A stretch of 64,000 bases of DNA from positions 1-64,000 of the forward strand of contig NZ_CADFDK010000003.1 of the NCBI RefSeq assembly GCF_902832885.1, read 5' to 3'. Position 1 is the stretch's first letter. Every line of letters starts with the position of its first letter. This document shows positions 39,201-48,090 of this stretch, piece after piece. The translations under genes were made by a program, and so were the position numbers. The notes below the pieces were generated by a model that saw only the letters and a program-made list of their open reading frames with translations, was not told the DNA's origin and did no database searches. The stretch comes from Burkholderia seminalis DSM 23518 (GTDB lineage Bacteria; Pseudomonadota; Gammaproteobacteria; Burkholderiales; Burkholderiaceae).

Positions 39201-39490
39201 CCGGGATTGAACGTCAGCGTGATGGTGGCCTGCCCGGCGGAACTGCTCGTGGACGACATGTACAGCACGTTGTCGATGCCGCTCAACTTCTGCTCGATCA
39301 CCTGGGTCACGGTTGCGGCGACGGTGTCGGCGGAGGCGCCGGGGTAGGTGGCCGTCACCTGCACCGAGGGCGGCGCGATGGTGGGGTACTGCGCGACGGG
39401 AAGACTCGTGACCGCCGCCGCACCCACCAGCATGATGACGATGGCCATCACCCACGCGAGAATGGGACGCTTGATGAAGAACTCTGCCAT
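36293..39490 (-). CDS. RND multidrug efflux pump, inner-membrane subunit (AcrB/MexB type, HAE1)
   Basis: Proton-driven multidrug exporter, 1065 residues, about 20 longer than AcrB. Typical N terminus [13 protein letters not shown], 12 membrane spans, the proton-relay aspartates in [16 protein letters not shown] (residues about 400-415), and the relay lysine in [16 protein letters not shown] near residue 950. The extra length is mostly a serine/threonine-rich insertion in the second periplasmic loop, just before the conserved MVPFSSF (plus-strand 37040-37130). Codons in the insertion are mixed, so it is not a simple repeat slip. Translationally coupled to the outer-membrane factor gene. Confidence 0.93.
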   Translation of the reverse strand: MAEFFIKRPILAWVMAIVIMLVGAAAVTSLPVAQYPTIAPPSVQVTATYPGASADTVAATVTQVIEQKLSGIDNVLYMSSTSSSAGQATITLTFNPGTNPDIAQVQVQNKVTQATPTLPETVQEQGVQVAKASTSFLMIVALSSPGGTWNSVDLGNIIATRIEDPLAQLNGVGDVTLFGAQHAMRIWLNPVKLHSFGLTPSDVTTAITNQNVELSTGQVGGSPATDSQAINATIRSSSLLTTADQFANILLRVNSDGSRVLLKDVARVEVGGDSYDTSSRLNGKPASALAIKLATGANALDAANAVRAKLAEIQLQLPQDVAISYPYDTTPFVRISIEEVVKTLLEAVVLVFLVMYLFLQNVRATLIPTIVVPVALLGTFGVMSMIGFSINVLSMFAMVLAIGLLVDDAIVVVENVERIMSEEKLDPKEATHKAMGQITGALVGVTTVLTAVFIPMAFFAGSTGAIYRQFSITIVSAMLLSVMLALTLTPALCATLLKRADVEHHEKRGFFGWFNRWFARSNAGYSSSLARVVARPARYMFLYGVIAGVVALLYVTLPSSFLPDEDQGYFIVSISAPAGTPASRTLKTVETVEQYVLKDEPGVKQVIAINGFSFNGQGQNNAIAFVTLKDWSLRGSRDSASAIIARANQHFAGNRDARIFVLNPPAIQELGTQSGLDFEIEDRGGAGHDKLLAVRNQFLGMASKEPTLAMVRPSGLEDTPQLQVDIDREKANALGLSISDVNDTLQTAFGSSYVNNYIDTGRVQKVYVQSDAPYRMMPADLGDWYVKASSSSSGSSSLSSSSTATSTTGYDSTMVPFSSFAKSHWTFGPPQIERYNRQLATGISAATRPGVSTGEAMNAVEQLAHKLPPGFALEWTGQSYQEKQAGSQATTLYAISLVVVFLCLAGLYESWSIPLAVLLVVPLGVLGALLAAHGRGLSNDIYFKVGLLATIGLSTKNAILIVEFAKDLQAQGHRLVDAVLEAAHMRLRPILMTSLAFVFGVLPLVISTGAGAGARHAIGTGVTGGMIAATVLAIFFVPVFFVVVRRLFKEHGHATDSADINEGNA

Positions 39491-39502
39491 GCCGTTCTCC
39501 GC

Positions 39503-40747
39503 CTAGCGTTGTGCCGACACGGACGAGGCCGTGTCTGTCGCGGGTGCCGCGTTCGCCTGTGTCTGCGGCGTATCGGCCGCCACCTTGACCGGCGCGCCCG
39601 CATGCACGCTCTGCAGGCCGCTCACGATCACGCGGTCGCCGGTGTGCAGACCCGACGTCACGATCCATTGGTCGCGGAATGCGTTGTCGGCCACCACCTG
39701 CACCTGCTGCGCGTTGCCGGTCGCGTCCGCCACGTAGACGCTCGCCTTGCCGTCCGATGTGCGCGTCACGGCCATCTGCGGCACGAGTATCGCGTTGTCG
39801 TTTTCGCCTTCTTCCAGACGGGCGCGGACGAACATGCCGGGCAGCAATTCGCGTTCGGGGTTCGGGAACGTGCTGCGCAGCGTGACCGAGCCCGTCGTGG
39901 CGTCCACGGTCACGCCGGAGAACTGCAGCGCGCCGGGGTGGGCGTACTCGGTGCCGTCTTCCATTACGAGCGTGACGGCGGCGCTGTCGCTGCCCGTTTT
40001 CTTCAGGCGCCCCGAAGCGAAGGCCTTGCGCAGCTTCAGCCATTCCGTGCTGGGGCGCGTGACGTCGAGGTACATCTGGTCGAACGCCTGGATGGTGGCA
40101 AGCGCAGTGGTCTGGTCGGAGGTGACGAGCGCACCCTCGGTCACGCTCGATGCACCGATGCGCCCGGAAATTGGGGCGCGCACACGCGTGTATTCGAGGT
40201 TGACGCGCGCAGATTCGAGCGACGCCTCGTCGGCCGTGACGTCGGCTGCGTCTTCGCGAACGGCGGCGACGGCATCGTCGTAATCCTGCTTGCTCACGGC
40301 GTTGATCTTCACGAGTTCCGTGTAGCGATCCGCTTTCGTTTTCGCCGAGGCCAGCGTGGCGCGCGCTTTTTCGAGCGTGCCGCGGGCCTGGTCGTAGGTC
40401 GCCTGGTAGGTGGCCGGGTCGATCTGGTAGAGCACCTGGCCCGCCTTCACGTCGCTGCCTTCCACGAACAGCCGCTTCAAGACGATACCGCCCACCTGCG
40501 GGCGGACGTCGGAAACCTTCAGCGAGGAAAGGCGGCCGGAGAGTTCGGTGGTTTCGACGATGCGCTGCGGCGCGAGCGTGAGTACGCCGACCGCGGCGGT
40601 TTGTGCGGCAAAGCCGGAGGGCGCGCCTGTCGGCTTGTTGCAGCCCGCGGTGCCGAGTATGGCGAATATCGAGAGCGCGGAAAATAAGCGCTGCGGCCTG
40701 CACATCGTGCGGTGGTGCGCGTGGTTAGAGAGGATTGACGTCTTCAT
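39503..40747 (-). CDS. RND efflux periplasmic adaptor (AcrA/MexA type)
   Basis: Membrane-fusion protein that bridges pump and outer-membrane factor, 414 residues. Probable lipoprotein signal (GTAGC, Cys about residue 36) with a long basic N-terminal extension; ATG 40733 or later starts are possible. The lipoyl/barrel region shows VRPQVGGIVLKRLFVEGSDVKAGQVLYQIDP and NLEYTRVRAPISGRIG, the classical HlyD-like signatures. The C terminus ends in an Ala/Thr-rich tail. Twelve bases separate it from the pump gene. It is the first gene of the leftward operon and probably controlled by the divergent two-component system. Confidence 0.9.
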   Translation of the reverse strand: MKTSILSNHAHHRTMCRPQRLFSALSIFAILGTAGCNKPTGAPSGFAAQTAAVGVLTLAPQRIVETTELSGRLSSLKVSDVRPQVGGIVLKRLFVEGSDVKAGQVLYQIDPATYQATYDQARGTLEKARATLASAKTKADRYTELVKINAVSKQDYDDAVAAVREDAADVTADEASLESARVNLEYTRVRAPISGRIGASSVTEGALVTSDQTTALATIQAFDQMYLDVTRPSTEWLKLRKAFASGRLKKTGSDSAAVTLVMEDGTEYAHPGALQFSGVTVDATTGSVTLRSTFPNPERELLPGMFVRARLEEGENDNAILVPQMAVTRTSDGKASVYVADATGNAQQVQVVADNAFRDQWIVTSGLHTGDRVIVSGLQSVHAGAPVKVAADTPQTQANAAPATDTASSVSAQR

Positions 40748-41060
40748 CTTTGACCTGTTTGGACATCGCGATGCGGGAACGGGATGGCACCGAGCGCTTC
40801 AATGGCAGCTCAGCGGAACCGGTGCTGGGCAAGGCGTAACGCTACCGACGTCGCCTATTTCCGTGCTTACGGAAACTTACTGTCCGGTGACCCGAGAAGA
40901 CAGACGAAAGAGACGGGGATGCTTGCTGCGTACGAAACGAAACACCAGGCGGTGCGGCACATACATCTGGCGAGCGCCAATACTCAGTAATATTTCGAAA
41001 GCCGGTCGAGCCTTCTCCGGGCTACCATCAATCCGTTCTCATCCCACCCGAATACCCGAA
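40748..41060. promoter_or_regulatory. Divergent promoter region of the efflux operon and two-component system
   Basis: A 313-base gap. At 40858-40875 lies a perfect inverted repeat, TTTCCGT/ACGGAAA with a 4-base loop, overlapping a direct repeat CTTAC-N5-CTTAC (40866-40880) of the spacing bound by OmpR-type regulators. The site is a candidate operator for the regulator encoded next to it. No gene is supported in the gap. Confidence 0.4.
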
Positions 41061-41810
41061 GTGCACGCACCCCCCTTTCCCGATTCCACGCTGCAGGTCC
41101 TGCTCGTTGATGACGACGCCGAGCTGCGCGACCTGCTGCGCAAGTTCTTCCAGCAACGCGGCAGCGCGTTCTCCGTCTTGCACGACGCCACCAATCTGGC
41201 GCGGCGGCTCGAACGCGAGCGGCCGTCCATCATCGTGATGGACCTCATGATGCCGGGCGTGGATGGCCTCACCGCGCTCAAGCAATTGCGCGCGCGCGGC
41301 GACACGATTCCCGTCATCATGCTGACCGCGCGCGCCGAAGGCGTGGAGCGCGTGCTGGGGCTCGAACTGGGTGCGGACGACTATCTGGGCAAGCCGTTCA
41401 TGCCGCAGGAACTGCTCGCACGCATCCACGCGGTGCTGCGCCGCCAAGGCCAGCCGCCAACCACGGTAATGCAGGAGAAGCGCGCCCCGTGCCGGTTCGG
41501 CCGTTTCGAACTGGATTTCTCGACGCGCACGCTGCTGAGGGAAGGCACACCCGTGAAGCTCACGGGCGGCGAGTACGCGCTGCTCGAGGTGCTGGCCTCG
41601 CACCCCATGGAGACGCTTTCGCGTGCGCGGCTCATCGAGCTGCTCCACGGTCCGGATGCCGAGGTGACGGAGCGCGGCATCGACGTGCCGGTATGGCGCC
41701 TGCGTCGCCTGATCGAGGACGATCCGTCCAATCCCCGGCGGTTGCAAACCATGCGCGGCGTCGGCTACATGTTCATTCCCGACATCCCGGCCGATGAAGA
41801 ATCCATTTGA
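41061..41810 (+). CDS. OmpR/PhoB-family response regulator
   Basis: DNA-binding response regulator, 249 residues. The receiver domain has the acidic pocket VDDDAEL (residues about 16-22), the phospho-acceptor Asp61 in VMDLMMPGVDG, and the lysine in LGKPF near residue 113. The C-terminal winged helix follows (FELDFSTRTLLREGTPVKLTGGEYALL; ending RRLQTMRGVGYMF). I use GTG 41061 because no ATG exists before the receiver domain and the open frame further upstream is not family-like. Its stop overlaps the kinase gene by 17 bases. Likely target: the divergent RND operon. Confidence 0.88.
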   Translation: MHAPPFPDSTLQVLLVDDDAELRDLLRKFFQQRGSAFSVLHDATNLARRLERERPSIIVMDLMMPGVDGLTALKQLRARGDTIPVIMLTARAEGVERVLGLELGADDYLGKPFMPQELLARIHAVLRRQGQPPTTVMQEKRAPCRFGRFELDFSTRTLLREGTPVKLTGGEYALLEVLASHPMETLSRARLIELLHGPDAEVTERGIDVPVWRLRRLIEDDPSNPRRLQTMRGVGYMFIPDIPADEESI

Positions 41811-43071
41811 TTCGATGTTCGGCCGGCTCGTCATCACGACGGTGGGCCTGCTCGTGCTGGTTCACCTCACGTCGCTGCTGCTGATCGACCGAACCCGCGC
41901 GAGCCTCACCGCTTTCCATATTTCGCGCGTCATGGAGGCAGCCGCCCGCATGGGCGAGCACGATGGCGGCAGCGAACGGTCTGTGGCGAACATTCTCGGT
42001 ATTTCGTTCGTGGACCTGAAGCAACTGTCGGCCGCCGAAGCGCAGCGCTTTCGCATCGACACGCTCGGGCCCATCGAACGGCAACTGCGGCACGTGCTGC
42101 CGCCGGGCATCCACGTGGCGATGGATAGCGACGGCACGCTGCGCGTGCTCCCCGCAGGCAGCACGCGTGGCATCGTGCTCCCGCGGGCCGAGGTGCCACT
42201 GAGTCGTTTCACCGGGGTGCTGGCGTTGACGCTGGTGTTCGCTATCGTGGTTGCCGTCGTGCTTGCGTGGCACCTGAACCGCCCCATCCGCGATCTTGCC
42301 GCAGCCGCGCGTGAGCATCGCACTGGCCATCATCTGAACCGCGTGCGCACACGCGGGCCGCGCGAACTGCGCGAGCTGATTGGCGACTTCAACGACATGA
42401 CGCGCGAGCTGGCCGAGGCAGAGCGCGAGCGCGCCGTGATGCTCGCGAGTATCGCGCACGACCTGCGGACACCGATCACACGCATGCAGGTGCGGGCAGA
42501 CCTGCTGACCGACCGTAGCGATCGCGAGGGCTTTCTGCGCGATACCGAATCCATGTCGCGTGTCATCACGCAGTTTCTCGACTTTGCGCACGAGAGCCCC
42601 GAAGGGTCGCCGCAAATCAGCGTGGACACGCATTGCCGTCGCGATTACACCGACGCACCGAGTCCGGGCGGCGAAGCGCATACCGATGCGCTTGTCACGC
42701 TCGATCTGCACGCGGGGCTCGACTTCATGCTGCCCATGGTCGATATCGACCGCATTCTCTCCAACCTTGTCGAGAATGCGCTGACCTACGGCGAGCCGCC
42801 CGTGGAGATCGCCACGCGAGCGCATGACGAGCACTACGAACTCGTGGTGCGAGATCACGGGGCCGGCGTGTCCGAGCCTGACCTGGACCGCGTGCTGCGT
42901 CCGTTTGTCCGGCTCGATCCCGCGCGCGGCGGCACCGCGCACAGCGGATTGGGCCTCGCCATCGTCCGCCGCCTCGTTCGCCATCACGGCGGCACGCTGC
43001 AGATTTCCAACGCGGCCGACGGCGGCCTTGTCATAGCGATGAGGTTTCCGAAGCACAGCGTCGCGCGATGA
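41794..43071 (+). CDS. Sensor histidine kinase
   Basis: Membrane-bound kinase, 425 residues. Two membrane spans (about 11-31 and 145-165) enclose a periplasmic sensing domain of about 110 residues. A HAMP domain follows, then the H-box SIAHDLRTPITRMQ with the phospho-acceptor histidine (about residue 228), N-box NLVENALTYG (about 322), and G-boxes DHGAGV and GLGLAIVRRL. Partner of the preceding response regulator. The segment at residues 270-300 between H-box and ATPase domain is longer than usual. Confidence 0.9.
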   Translation: MKNPFDSMFGRLVITTVGLLVLVHLTSLLLIDRTRASLTAFHISRVMEAAARMGEHDGGSERSVANILGISFVDLKQLSAAEAQRFRIDTLGPIERQLRHVLPPGIHVAMDSDGTLRVLPAGSTRGIVLPRAEVPLSRFTGVLALTLVFAIVVAVVLAWHLNRPIRDLAAAAREHRTGHHLNRVRTRGPRELRELIGDFNDMTRELAEAERERAVMLASIAHDLRTPITRMQVRADLLTDRSDREGFLRDTESMSRVITQFLDFAHESPEGSPQISVDTHCRRDYTDAPSPGGEAHTDALVTLDLHAGLDFMLPMVDIDRILSNLVENALTYGEPPVEIATRAHDEHYELVVRDHGAGVSEPDLDRVLRPFVRLDPARGGTAHSGLGLAIVRRLVRHHGGTLQISNAADGGLVIAMRFPKHSVAR

Positions 43072-43706
43072 AGCGCCGCATGCGCTGTCGCCGCTCGTCC
43101 GGGTGGCAGCGGTGTCCAGTCGAGCTTCCCTGCGCCCACCGCTTCGGCAAGCGTGCGGGCGCCTTCGTTGAGGTCCTCGGTGGTGTGTTCACCAGGTGTT
43201 GGCGGAAGGGAGGAACGGCAACCCGACATCGATGACTCCGTTCACGATATGTTTCCCCTTCATCATCGCTTCCAGTGTTCGATACCGATGACTGTGCGGA
43301 TCGTGCAGCGTGAGTGCACGTCGAAGTGATCGAGACCCTTTTCGACGTGGCAGGATACGGGCGCTTCATGGCTTTTCAGCAGGGCGGCCAGACGGCGATT
43401 CGACCGGACGACGCGAGTCGAATCGAATTCCCCATAGCTCGGCGCGAATGACACAACTCGTCTACGTCCGCATTAAATTTGTCCACTCACGCAGTGGACC
43501 AAGCGTTCCGGCAGTACCCCCTGATTTCTAGACCGATTCCCGGCGTACCGGGCGGCCGGCCGGGCGAAGCACCGAGTTCAGACAGTACGCTTTCGACCTC
43601 AAGCTCAGTCAAGCTTCAATCACTGCATGAATCTGGCCGATGCTGTTGAAAGCCGATTATTTTGGCATCTGATACATTCGGTTGGCATCCATTTCGGGGG
43701 CACGTC
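43072..43706. other. Gene-poor stretch with decayed sequence
   Basis: These 635 bases separate the kinase from the VOC gene. They contain the hydrolase remnant at 43189-43454 and, in a further frame (about 43080-43185, minus strand), a coding-like fragment with ARTLAEAVGAGKLDWTPLPP that I cannot assign. Both suggest decay of former genes. Base composition becomes less GC-rich from 43440 on. Confidence 0.4.
43189..43454 (-). pseudogene. Frameshifted C-terminal remnant of an alpha/beta hydrolase
   Basis: One frame gives SYGEFDSTRVVRSNRRLAALL and GLDHFDVH, the C-terminal part of an alpha/beta hydrolase with its catalytic Asp and His regions. Right after DHFDVH the frame is lost, and the continuation LTLHDPHSHRYRTLEAMM is found in another frame of the same strand (from about 43314). 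The N-terminal two thirds, including the nucleophile, are absent. This is a truncated, frameshifted relic; the exact family, possibly kynurenine-formamidase-like, is not certain. Confidence 0.5.
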
Positions 43707-44057
43707 ATGAAACTTCGGACCGTGTATTTGAAGGTGAGTGATATGGAGACGTCCACTTCTTTCTGGGAGCGACTTCTCGGATATGAACCGCTGAAACGGT
43801 CCGGCAAGTGGACTGAATTCTTGATCGGCACAAACAGACTGGGCCTTTTGTTAAACGATTTTGGAGACGAGATAAAAGGTAGCAGCTCCGTCCCGGTCTT
43901 TGAGTTCGAAGAAGGTGCACTTCACGAATTCGTGAAACGGGCTACAGAAAACGGCGCCGCCATCGTGATGGACGGATTGAAGATCGCGTCCATGAAAAGC
44001 ATTGTATTGAGCAGCCCCGACGGACACGAGTTCGAGCTTTGCATGTGCCGCAACTAA
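43707..44057 (+). CDS. VOC-superfamily (glyoxalase/bleomycin-resistance type) protein
   Basis: Small metal-dependent-fold protein, 116 residues, a single VOC domain pair. Segments: LRTVYLKVSDMETSTSFWERLLGYEP at the start and SIVLSSPDGHEFELCMC at the end, with the typical DPDG-like turn as SPDGHEFEL. ATG 43707 has a GGGGG-type ribosome site; the longer start at 43662 is not family-like. It may bind or detoxify a small compound. Base composition is less GC-rich than its neighbours. Confidence 0.75.
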   Translation: MKLRTVYLKVSDMETSTSFWERLLGYEPLKRSGKWTEFLIGTNRLGLLLNDFGDEIKGSSSVPVFEFEEGALHEFVKRATENGAAIVMDGLKIASMKSIVLSSPDGHEFELCMCRN

Positions 44058-44431
44058 CCACGGGCTTTGCAGTTCGTCGTATGTCCTGCGAACGACCGCT
44101 TGGCGGCGACGAAGGGCCGTTGCAGGAGCCGCGACGAATGTCGCCCGGGTCGCAAAGCATCCTTCGCGCGACCACACAACGGCCGCTCGACATCATGTGC
44201 CGCTGATTGTCGATGCCGCATAACGGAAGGATAACGAAGTAATGCCGCTTATTTTCAGGCGTATCGATTCGAACTTCAATCACGGCATCACCCGCATGCC
44301 GTGCATGCCAGGCTCAGCTCGCATACACGGTCAGGGTCCAGTCCAGCCGTGGCTCAAGATCCAGTGAACCCGCGCTCCGAGAGAGCCCAGGAGCACCGAC
44401 CCGCCGAACGCCAGGTTCACCGCCGATTGCA
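44058..44431. other. Intergenic stretch with diverged repeat copy
   Basis: A 374-base gap between the VOC gene and the metallo-hydrolase (which ends here). It holds the diverged third copy of the intergenic repeat at 44180-44220. No gene is supported. Confidence 0.35.
44180..44220 (+). repeat. Intergenic repeat, diverged copy 3
   Basis: CGGCCGCTCGACAT then, 25 bases from its start, GATTGTCGATGCCGC: the same two blocks as at 32867 and 33625 but with two extra bases and loss of the second half of the palindrome. Confidence 0.3.
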
Positions 44432-45355
44432 TCAGATCGTGTTCAACGGAATTCTCAGATAGCGCTTGCCGTTGTTTTCCAAAGGCGGAAGGGCGCCGGC
44501 CCGCATGTTCACCTGCATCGCTTGAAGAATCAGCTTCGGCAAGGTCAGCGTCGCGTCTCGTGCGGTACGTGCCGCGACGAACGCGTCTTCAGTAATCCCG
44601 TCACGAACGTGTACGTTCGTGGTGCGTTCGGCCCCGATTGTCGTTTCCCACGCGTAGGCGTCCCGTCCGGGCGCCTTGTAGTCGTGACTCAGGAACAGTC
44701 TTGCTTCGTCGGGAAGGCAAAGCAGTCGCCGAATGGAGCGGAAAAGCCGCCTGGCGTCTCCGCCCGGCAAGTCGGCTCTCGCCGTCCCGTAGTCCGGCAT
44801 GAACATCGTGTTGCCGCAGAACACCGAATCGCCGATGACGTAGGCGACACTGTCGGGCGTATGTCCGGGAACGTCGAGAACCCTGCACTCGATCGCCCCG
44901 ATGTTGAATCGCTCTCCGTCATCGAACAGGTGATCGAATTGCGAGCCGTCGCGCAGGAACTCCGGTCCGGCGTTAAACAAGCTGCCGAAGCGTCGCTGTA
45001 CCGCGGTGATCGCGCGTCCGATTGCGAGCGCACCGCCGACACGCGCCTGCAGAAAGGACGCGGCGCTCAGGTGGTCCGCATGGACATGGGTTTCGAGCAG
45101 CCATGCGATCGAGAGGCCTTCCGATTCGATATAAGCGACGATAGCGCGGGCCGATGTCTCCGAACATCGGCACGTCGGTGCGTCGAAGTCGAGGACCGGG
45201 TCGATGATTGCTGCGGCAAGCGAGATCGGATCGTGAACGACATAACTCGCGGTAGATGTCGCCTCGTCAAAAAAGGAATGGACAACCGGCACCGGATGTT
45301 TTCCGGCACGCGTCCGAACGATGCCCGCGATGGCGCGTTCGAGCGATTGATCCAC
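44432..45355 (-). CDS. Metallo-beta-lactamase-fold hydrolase (ETHE1/Blh-like)
   Basis: MBL-fold hydrolase, 307 residues. The zinc/iron-binding motif THVHADHL is at residues about 89-96, then PGHTPDS (third His), GNTMFMPDYG with the bridging Asp, and FLSHDYK with the last His. The overall pattern matches the persulfide-dioxygenase-like/Blh group (sulfur or biofilm-linked hydrolases). I chose GTG 45355 because GGAGAC lies six bases upstream; the longer frame from TTG 45397 has no ribosome site. It follows the DUF3331 gene by 38 bases, so both are probably one unit. Confidence 0.85.
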   Translation of the reverse strand: MDQSLERAIAGIVRTRAGKHPVPVVHSFFDEATSTASYVVHDPISLAAAIIDPVLDFDAPTCRCSETSARAIVAYIESEGLSIAWLLETHVHADHLSAASFLQARVGGALAIGRAITAVQRRFGSLFNAGPEFLRDGSQFDHLFDDGERFNIGAIECRVLDVPGHTPDSVAYVIGDSVFCGNTMFMPDYGTARADLPGGDARRLFRSIRRLLCLPDEARLFLSHDYKAPGRDAYAWETTIGAERTTNVHVRDGITEDAFVAARTARDATLTLPKLILQAMQVNMRAGALPPLENNGKRYLRIPLNTI

Positions 45356-45393
45356 GCGATGTCTCCTTTTTCTTGCCCCCGTCCGTCTCCGAT

Positions 45394-45930
45394 TCAAGTC
45401 TCGGAGACGAGTTGGGCAAAGTGCGGTTCGAGTTCGGGAAAAGCATCCGCGTGCCGATCGCCAGGCCGGTTCGGCGTCGAGGCCCTGGATTCAGAGACCG
45501 ACCCGACTGATGTCTGACCGCGCCGGCAAGGCGGCGAATCGATGGCCGACGCCTTGATCATTGCCGTCGCGTTGCTGCACATCGCGTTTCGCGCGCGCTT
45601 TGGACGAAAGACCGCGTCCCCTCGAGCAATCGAGTCGCCGCTCAGAATGCAAACGCCGTCCTTCCGGGCAATCACTCTCTGCCAGGTCTCCTCGCCGTAT
45701 CGACACGTCGTTGAACTGCTCCACGAGACGAGCACGGTGTCGGCGGACGGGCGCTCGAGAATCACGATGCGGACCGCCCCGAGGTTCGAATCGGTCCTGC
45801 ACGCACGCTCGTCCGCTCCCGGTGAAAGCGGTGCAGCCGGAGGCGATCGCAGGGCATCGAGGATCCTGTCCCAACGATTCCGGTCGCTGATGTCGTTTGC
45901 GACATCGTCGATACCTGGAGTGTTTTCCAT
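45394..45930 (-). CDS. DUF3331 domain protein
   Basis: A 178-residue protein with the DUF3331 core known mainly from Burkholderia: VLVSWSSSTTCRYGEETW (residues about 75-92), then ARKDGVCILSGDSIARGDAVFRP. Two conserved cysteines, one in TCRYG and one in VCILSG, stand out. No signal or membrane segment. The tail (last 40 residues) is proline- and serine-rich and probably disordered. Function unknown. ATG 45930 chosen as the first with DUF-like length. Confidence 0.7.
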   Translation of the reverse strand: MENTPGIDDVANDISDRNRWDRILDALRSPPAAPLSPGADERACRTDSNLGAVRIVILERPSADTVLVSWSSSTTCRYGEETWQRVIARKDGVCILSGDSIARGDAVFRPKRARNAMCSNATAMIKASAIDSPPCRRGQTSVGSVSESRASTPNRPGDRHADAFPELEPHFAQLVSET

Positions 45931-46046
45931 AGCTTCAATATCGCCGTTGGATGCTGGATGCAGCGTGAGAAACGGTGCTGCCAGGCGGGCGGTTTTTGCG
46001 CGGGGCCTGTGCAAAGCGCTGCACAGGCACATCGCAGACAGACGAT

Positions 46047-46868
46047 TCAGCTTTGCAGGAAATCGAGTAGATCGAGGTTGACTGCGCTCGCGTTGATCGT
46101 CGCCATGCCGTGCGAGCCGCCGGGATAGATCTTGAGCCGTGCATTCGGGGCGATTTCAACCGACCGTCGTGCCGATGCGTCGATCGGCACGATCTGGTCG
46201 TCGTCGCCGTGCAGAATGAGGAGGGGAACGTCGATTTTTTTCAGGTCTTCGGTGTAGTCGACCTCGGAGAATTCACGAATGCAATCAAATTGCCCCTTGA
46301 TCGAACCCATCAGGCCTTGCACCTGGAAGGCGTCGATCGTGCCTTGTGACACGTCGGCACCCGGGCGGTTGAAGTTGTAAAACGGTACGGCGAGCTCCTT
46401 GTAGAGCTGCGAACGATTGTTCACCACGCCGGCGCGCAGTCCATCGAATACGTCGATCGGCAGACCGCCCGGGTTATCGGTGGTCTTGAGCATGATCGGC
46501 GGAACCGCGCCGATCAGCACCGCCTTTGCGACGCGTCCGGTTCCGTGGCGGCCGATGTAGCGTGCGACCTCGCCACCACCGGTCGAATGCCCGACCAGCA
46601 CCGCGCCGCGCAGATCGAGATGGTTCAGGAGTGCCGCGAGATCGTCGGCATACTGATCCATGTGGTTCCCGTCCCACGTTTGGCCGGAACGGCCGTGGCC
46701 GCGGCGATCGTGTGCAATGACACGATAGCCTCGGGTGCCGAGGAACAGCATTTGTGCATCCCAGGCGTCGGCACAGAGCGGCCACCCATGGGAGAAGACG
46801 ACCGGCGTGCCTGTCCCCCAGTCCTTGTAGAAAATCTCGGTACCGTCCGTGGAGTTGAAATAGCTCAT
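46047..46868 (-). CDS. Alpha/beta hydrolase, non-haem haloperoxidase-like
   Basis: Cofactor-free haloperoxidase/esterase type hydrolase, 273 residues. The oxyanion region [38 protein letters not shown], the nucleophile in VGHSTGGGE (Ser95), the acid in [11 protein letters not shown] and the final His in GGSHGMATI make a complete catalytic triad. AGGAACG precedes ATG 46868. These enzymes are often induced with catalase and SDR genes under oxidative or chemical stress. The physiological substrate is unknown. Confidence 0.9.
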   Translation of the reverse strand: MSYFNSTDGTEIFYKDWGTGTPVVFSHGWPLCADAWDAQMLFLGTRGYRVIAHDRRGHGRSGQTWDGNHMDQYADDLAALLNHLDLRGAVLVGHSTGGGEVARYIGRHGTGRVAKAVLIGAVPPIMLKTTDNPGGLPIDVFDGLRAGVVNNRSQLYKELAVPFYNFNRPGADVSQGTIDAFQVQGLMGSIKGQFDCIREFSEVDYTEDLKKIDVPLLILHGDDDQIVPIDASARRSVEIAPNARLKIYPGGSHGMATINASAVNLDLLDFLQS

Positions 46869-47184
46869 GGCACGTTCCTGATCAGGTTGATTTGAAGGAA
46901 GTCTCGGGCAGGGCAATACGGAGCATCGTGTCGAGTTGGCGATCGCGAACGGCGCGTCGCACCGGCGCCCGCTGGTTTCCGGCGTGGCGGTGAGCAGCGA
47001 CCCGCGCATGCGGGCCGCACTCACGAAGTGCGGGCATCGTCGTTTCGTTTCAGTGACTGCAGTCGTCACGCTCCGAATCGACGTGGCAACCCGCTGAACC
47101 GTGGGAAATCCGGAGCGATCGTCATATGCATCGCGTCGATGGCGGGGCCGACGGTACGCGCGCGGTATCGCGAGCGAACCTGCG
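46869..47184. other. Intergenic stretch between hydrolase and SDR genes
   Basis: In 316 bases I see no gene. A 7-bp hairpin (CCGCACT/AGTGCGG) sits near 47010 without a T-run. The hydrolase probably has its own promoter here. Confidence 0.3.
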
Positions 47185-47931
47185 TCAGCGCATGCCGCCG
47201 CTGGCGATGATGTGTTCGCCCGTCAGCCACTTTGCGTCGCCGGAAGCGAGGAAAACCGCAATCGATGCAACATCGTCCGGCCGGCCCACGCGCCCGAGCG
47301 GCGTCTGGCTGACCGCTGAACTCTCGAACTCCGATCCGATCACGCCGGCGCTTTGCGCGCCTTCGGTCACGATCACGCCGGGATTGATCGTATTCACGCG
47401 AATGCCGCGCGGCCCGAGTTCGCGTGCGAGCGCGCCGGTGATGGAATCCACCGCGCCTTTCGTGCCGCTGTAGACGGCGGTCGTCGCCGGTGTGAGCGTC
47501 GAGACGACCGAGCTGACATTGATGATGCTGGCGCCTTCACCCAGGTGCTGGACGGCGGCCTGTGTCGTGAGCAGGACCCCGAGCACGTTGATGTCGAATT
47601 GCCTGCGGTATTGCGCTTCCGTGAACGCCTCGATCGGCGCGAACTCGTAGACGCCCGAGTTGTTGACGAGAATGTCGAGGCGCCCATACGTTTCGATCGC
47701 CGCGTCGACGATGCCTTTCGCGTCGGCGGCCTTCGACACGTCGCCGCCCACGGCAACCGCTTTCCCCCCGGCCGTGGTGATGGCGGACACGACGTCGTCC
47801 GCGCCGGCCTTGCTGCTGGCGTAGTTCACGACGACCGACGCACCCTCAGCCGCGAGCGCCTTGGCGATGGCGGCGCCGATACCCTTCGACGCACCGGTTA
47901 CAACGGCCACTTTCCCTGCAAGCTTGCCCAT
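47185..47931 (-). CDS. Short-chain dehydrogenase/reductase (glucose dehydrogenase/FabG-like)
   Basis: Classical SDR, 248 residues. Cofactor motif TGASKGIG at residues 12-19, NNSG at about 90, and the catalytic YSGTK (Tyr about 153) with a serine two turns before (INVSSVVS). The C-terminal [11 protein letters not shown] is standard. GAGGTG lies seven bases before ATG 47931. Ala/Thr in the substrate pocket give no clue to substrate. Genes of this type often accompany stress catalases. Confidence 0.9.
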   Translation of the reverse strand: MGKLAGKVAVVTGASKGIGAAIAKALAAEGASVVVNYASSKAGADDVVSAITTAGGKAVAVGGDVSKAADAKGIVDAAIETYGRLDILVNNSGVYEFAPIEAFTEAQYRRQFDINVLGVLLTTQAAVQHLGEGASIINVSSVVSTLTPATTAVYSGTKGAVDSITGALARELGPRGIRVNTINPGVIVTEGAQSAGVIGSEFESSAVSQTPLGRVGRPDDVASIAVFLASGDAKWLTGEHIIASGGMR

Positions 47932-48090
47932 GATGTTCACCTCAGTGTGAATGATTCCGTTGATGGACACCGGCCTGCCGTCTCGCACGATGCGATCGCC
48001 GGTGTTTTCTGCCAATGCGGACCTGCATGCGGTCGCGATCGCCTGGCGCGGCGCGACTGGCCGGCCGTCGATGCGCGGGACATGGCATCT

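Noticed and set aside
37800-40703. Minus-strand open frame of 967 codons across the adaptor and pump genes
   Set aside because: Same strand but another frame than the two RND genes; crosses their boundary and has no family features.
43080-43229. Coding-like fragment with LAEAVGAGKLDWTPLPP on the minus strand
   Set aside because: Not listed as a gene because it has no start with a ribosome site, overlaps the end of the kinase gene and matches no family I recognise.
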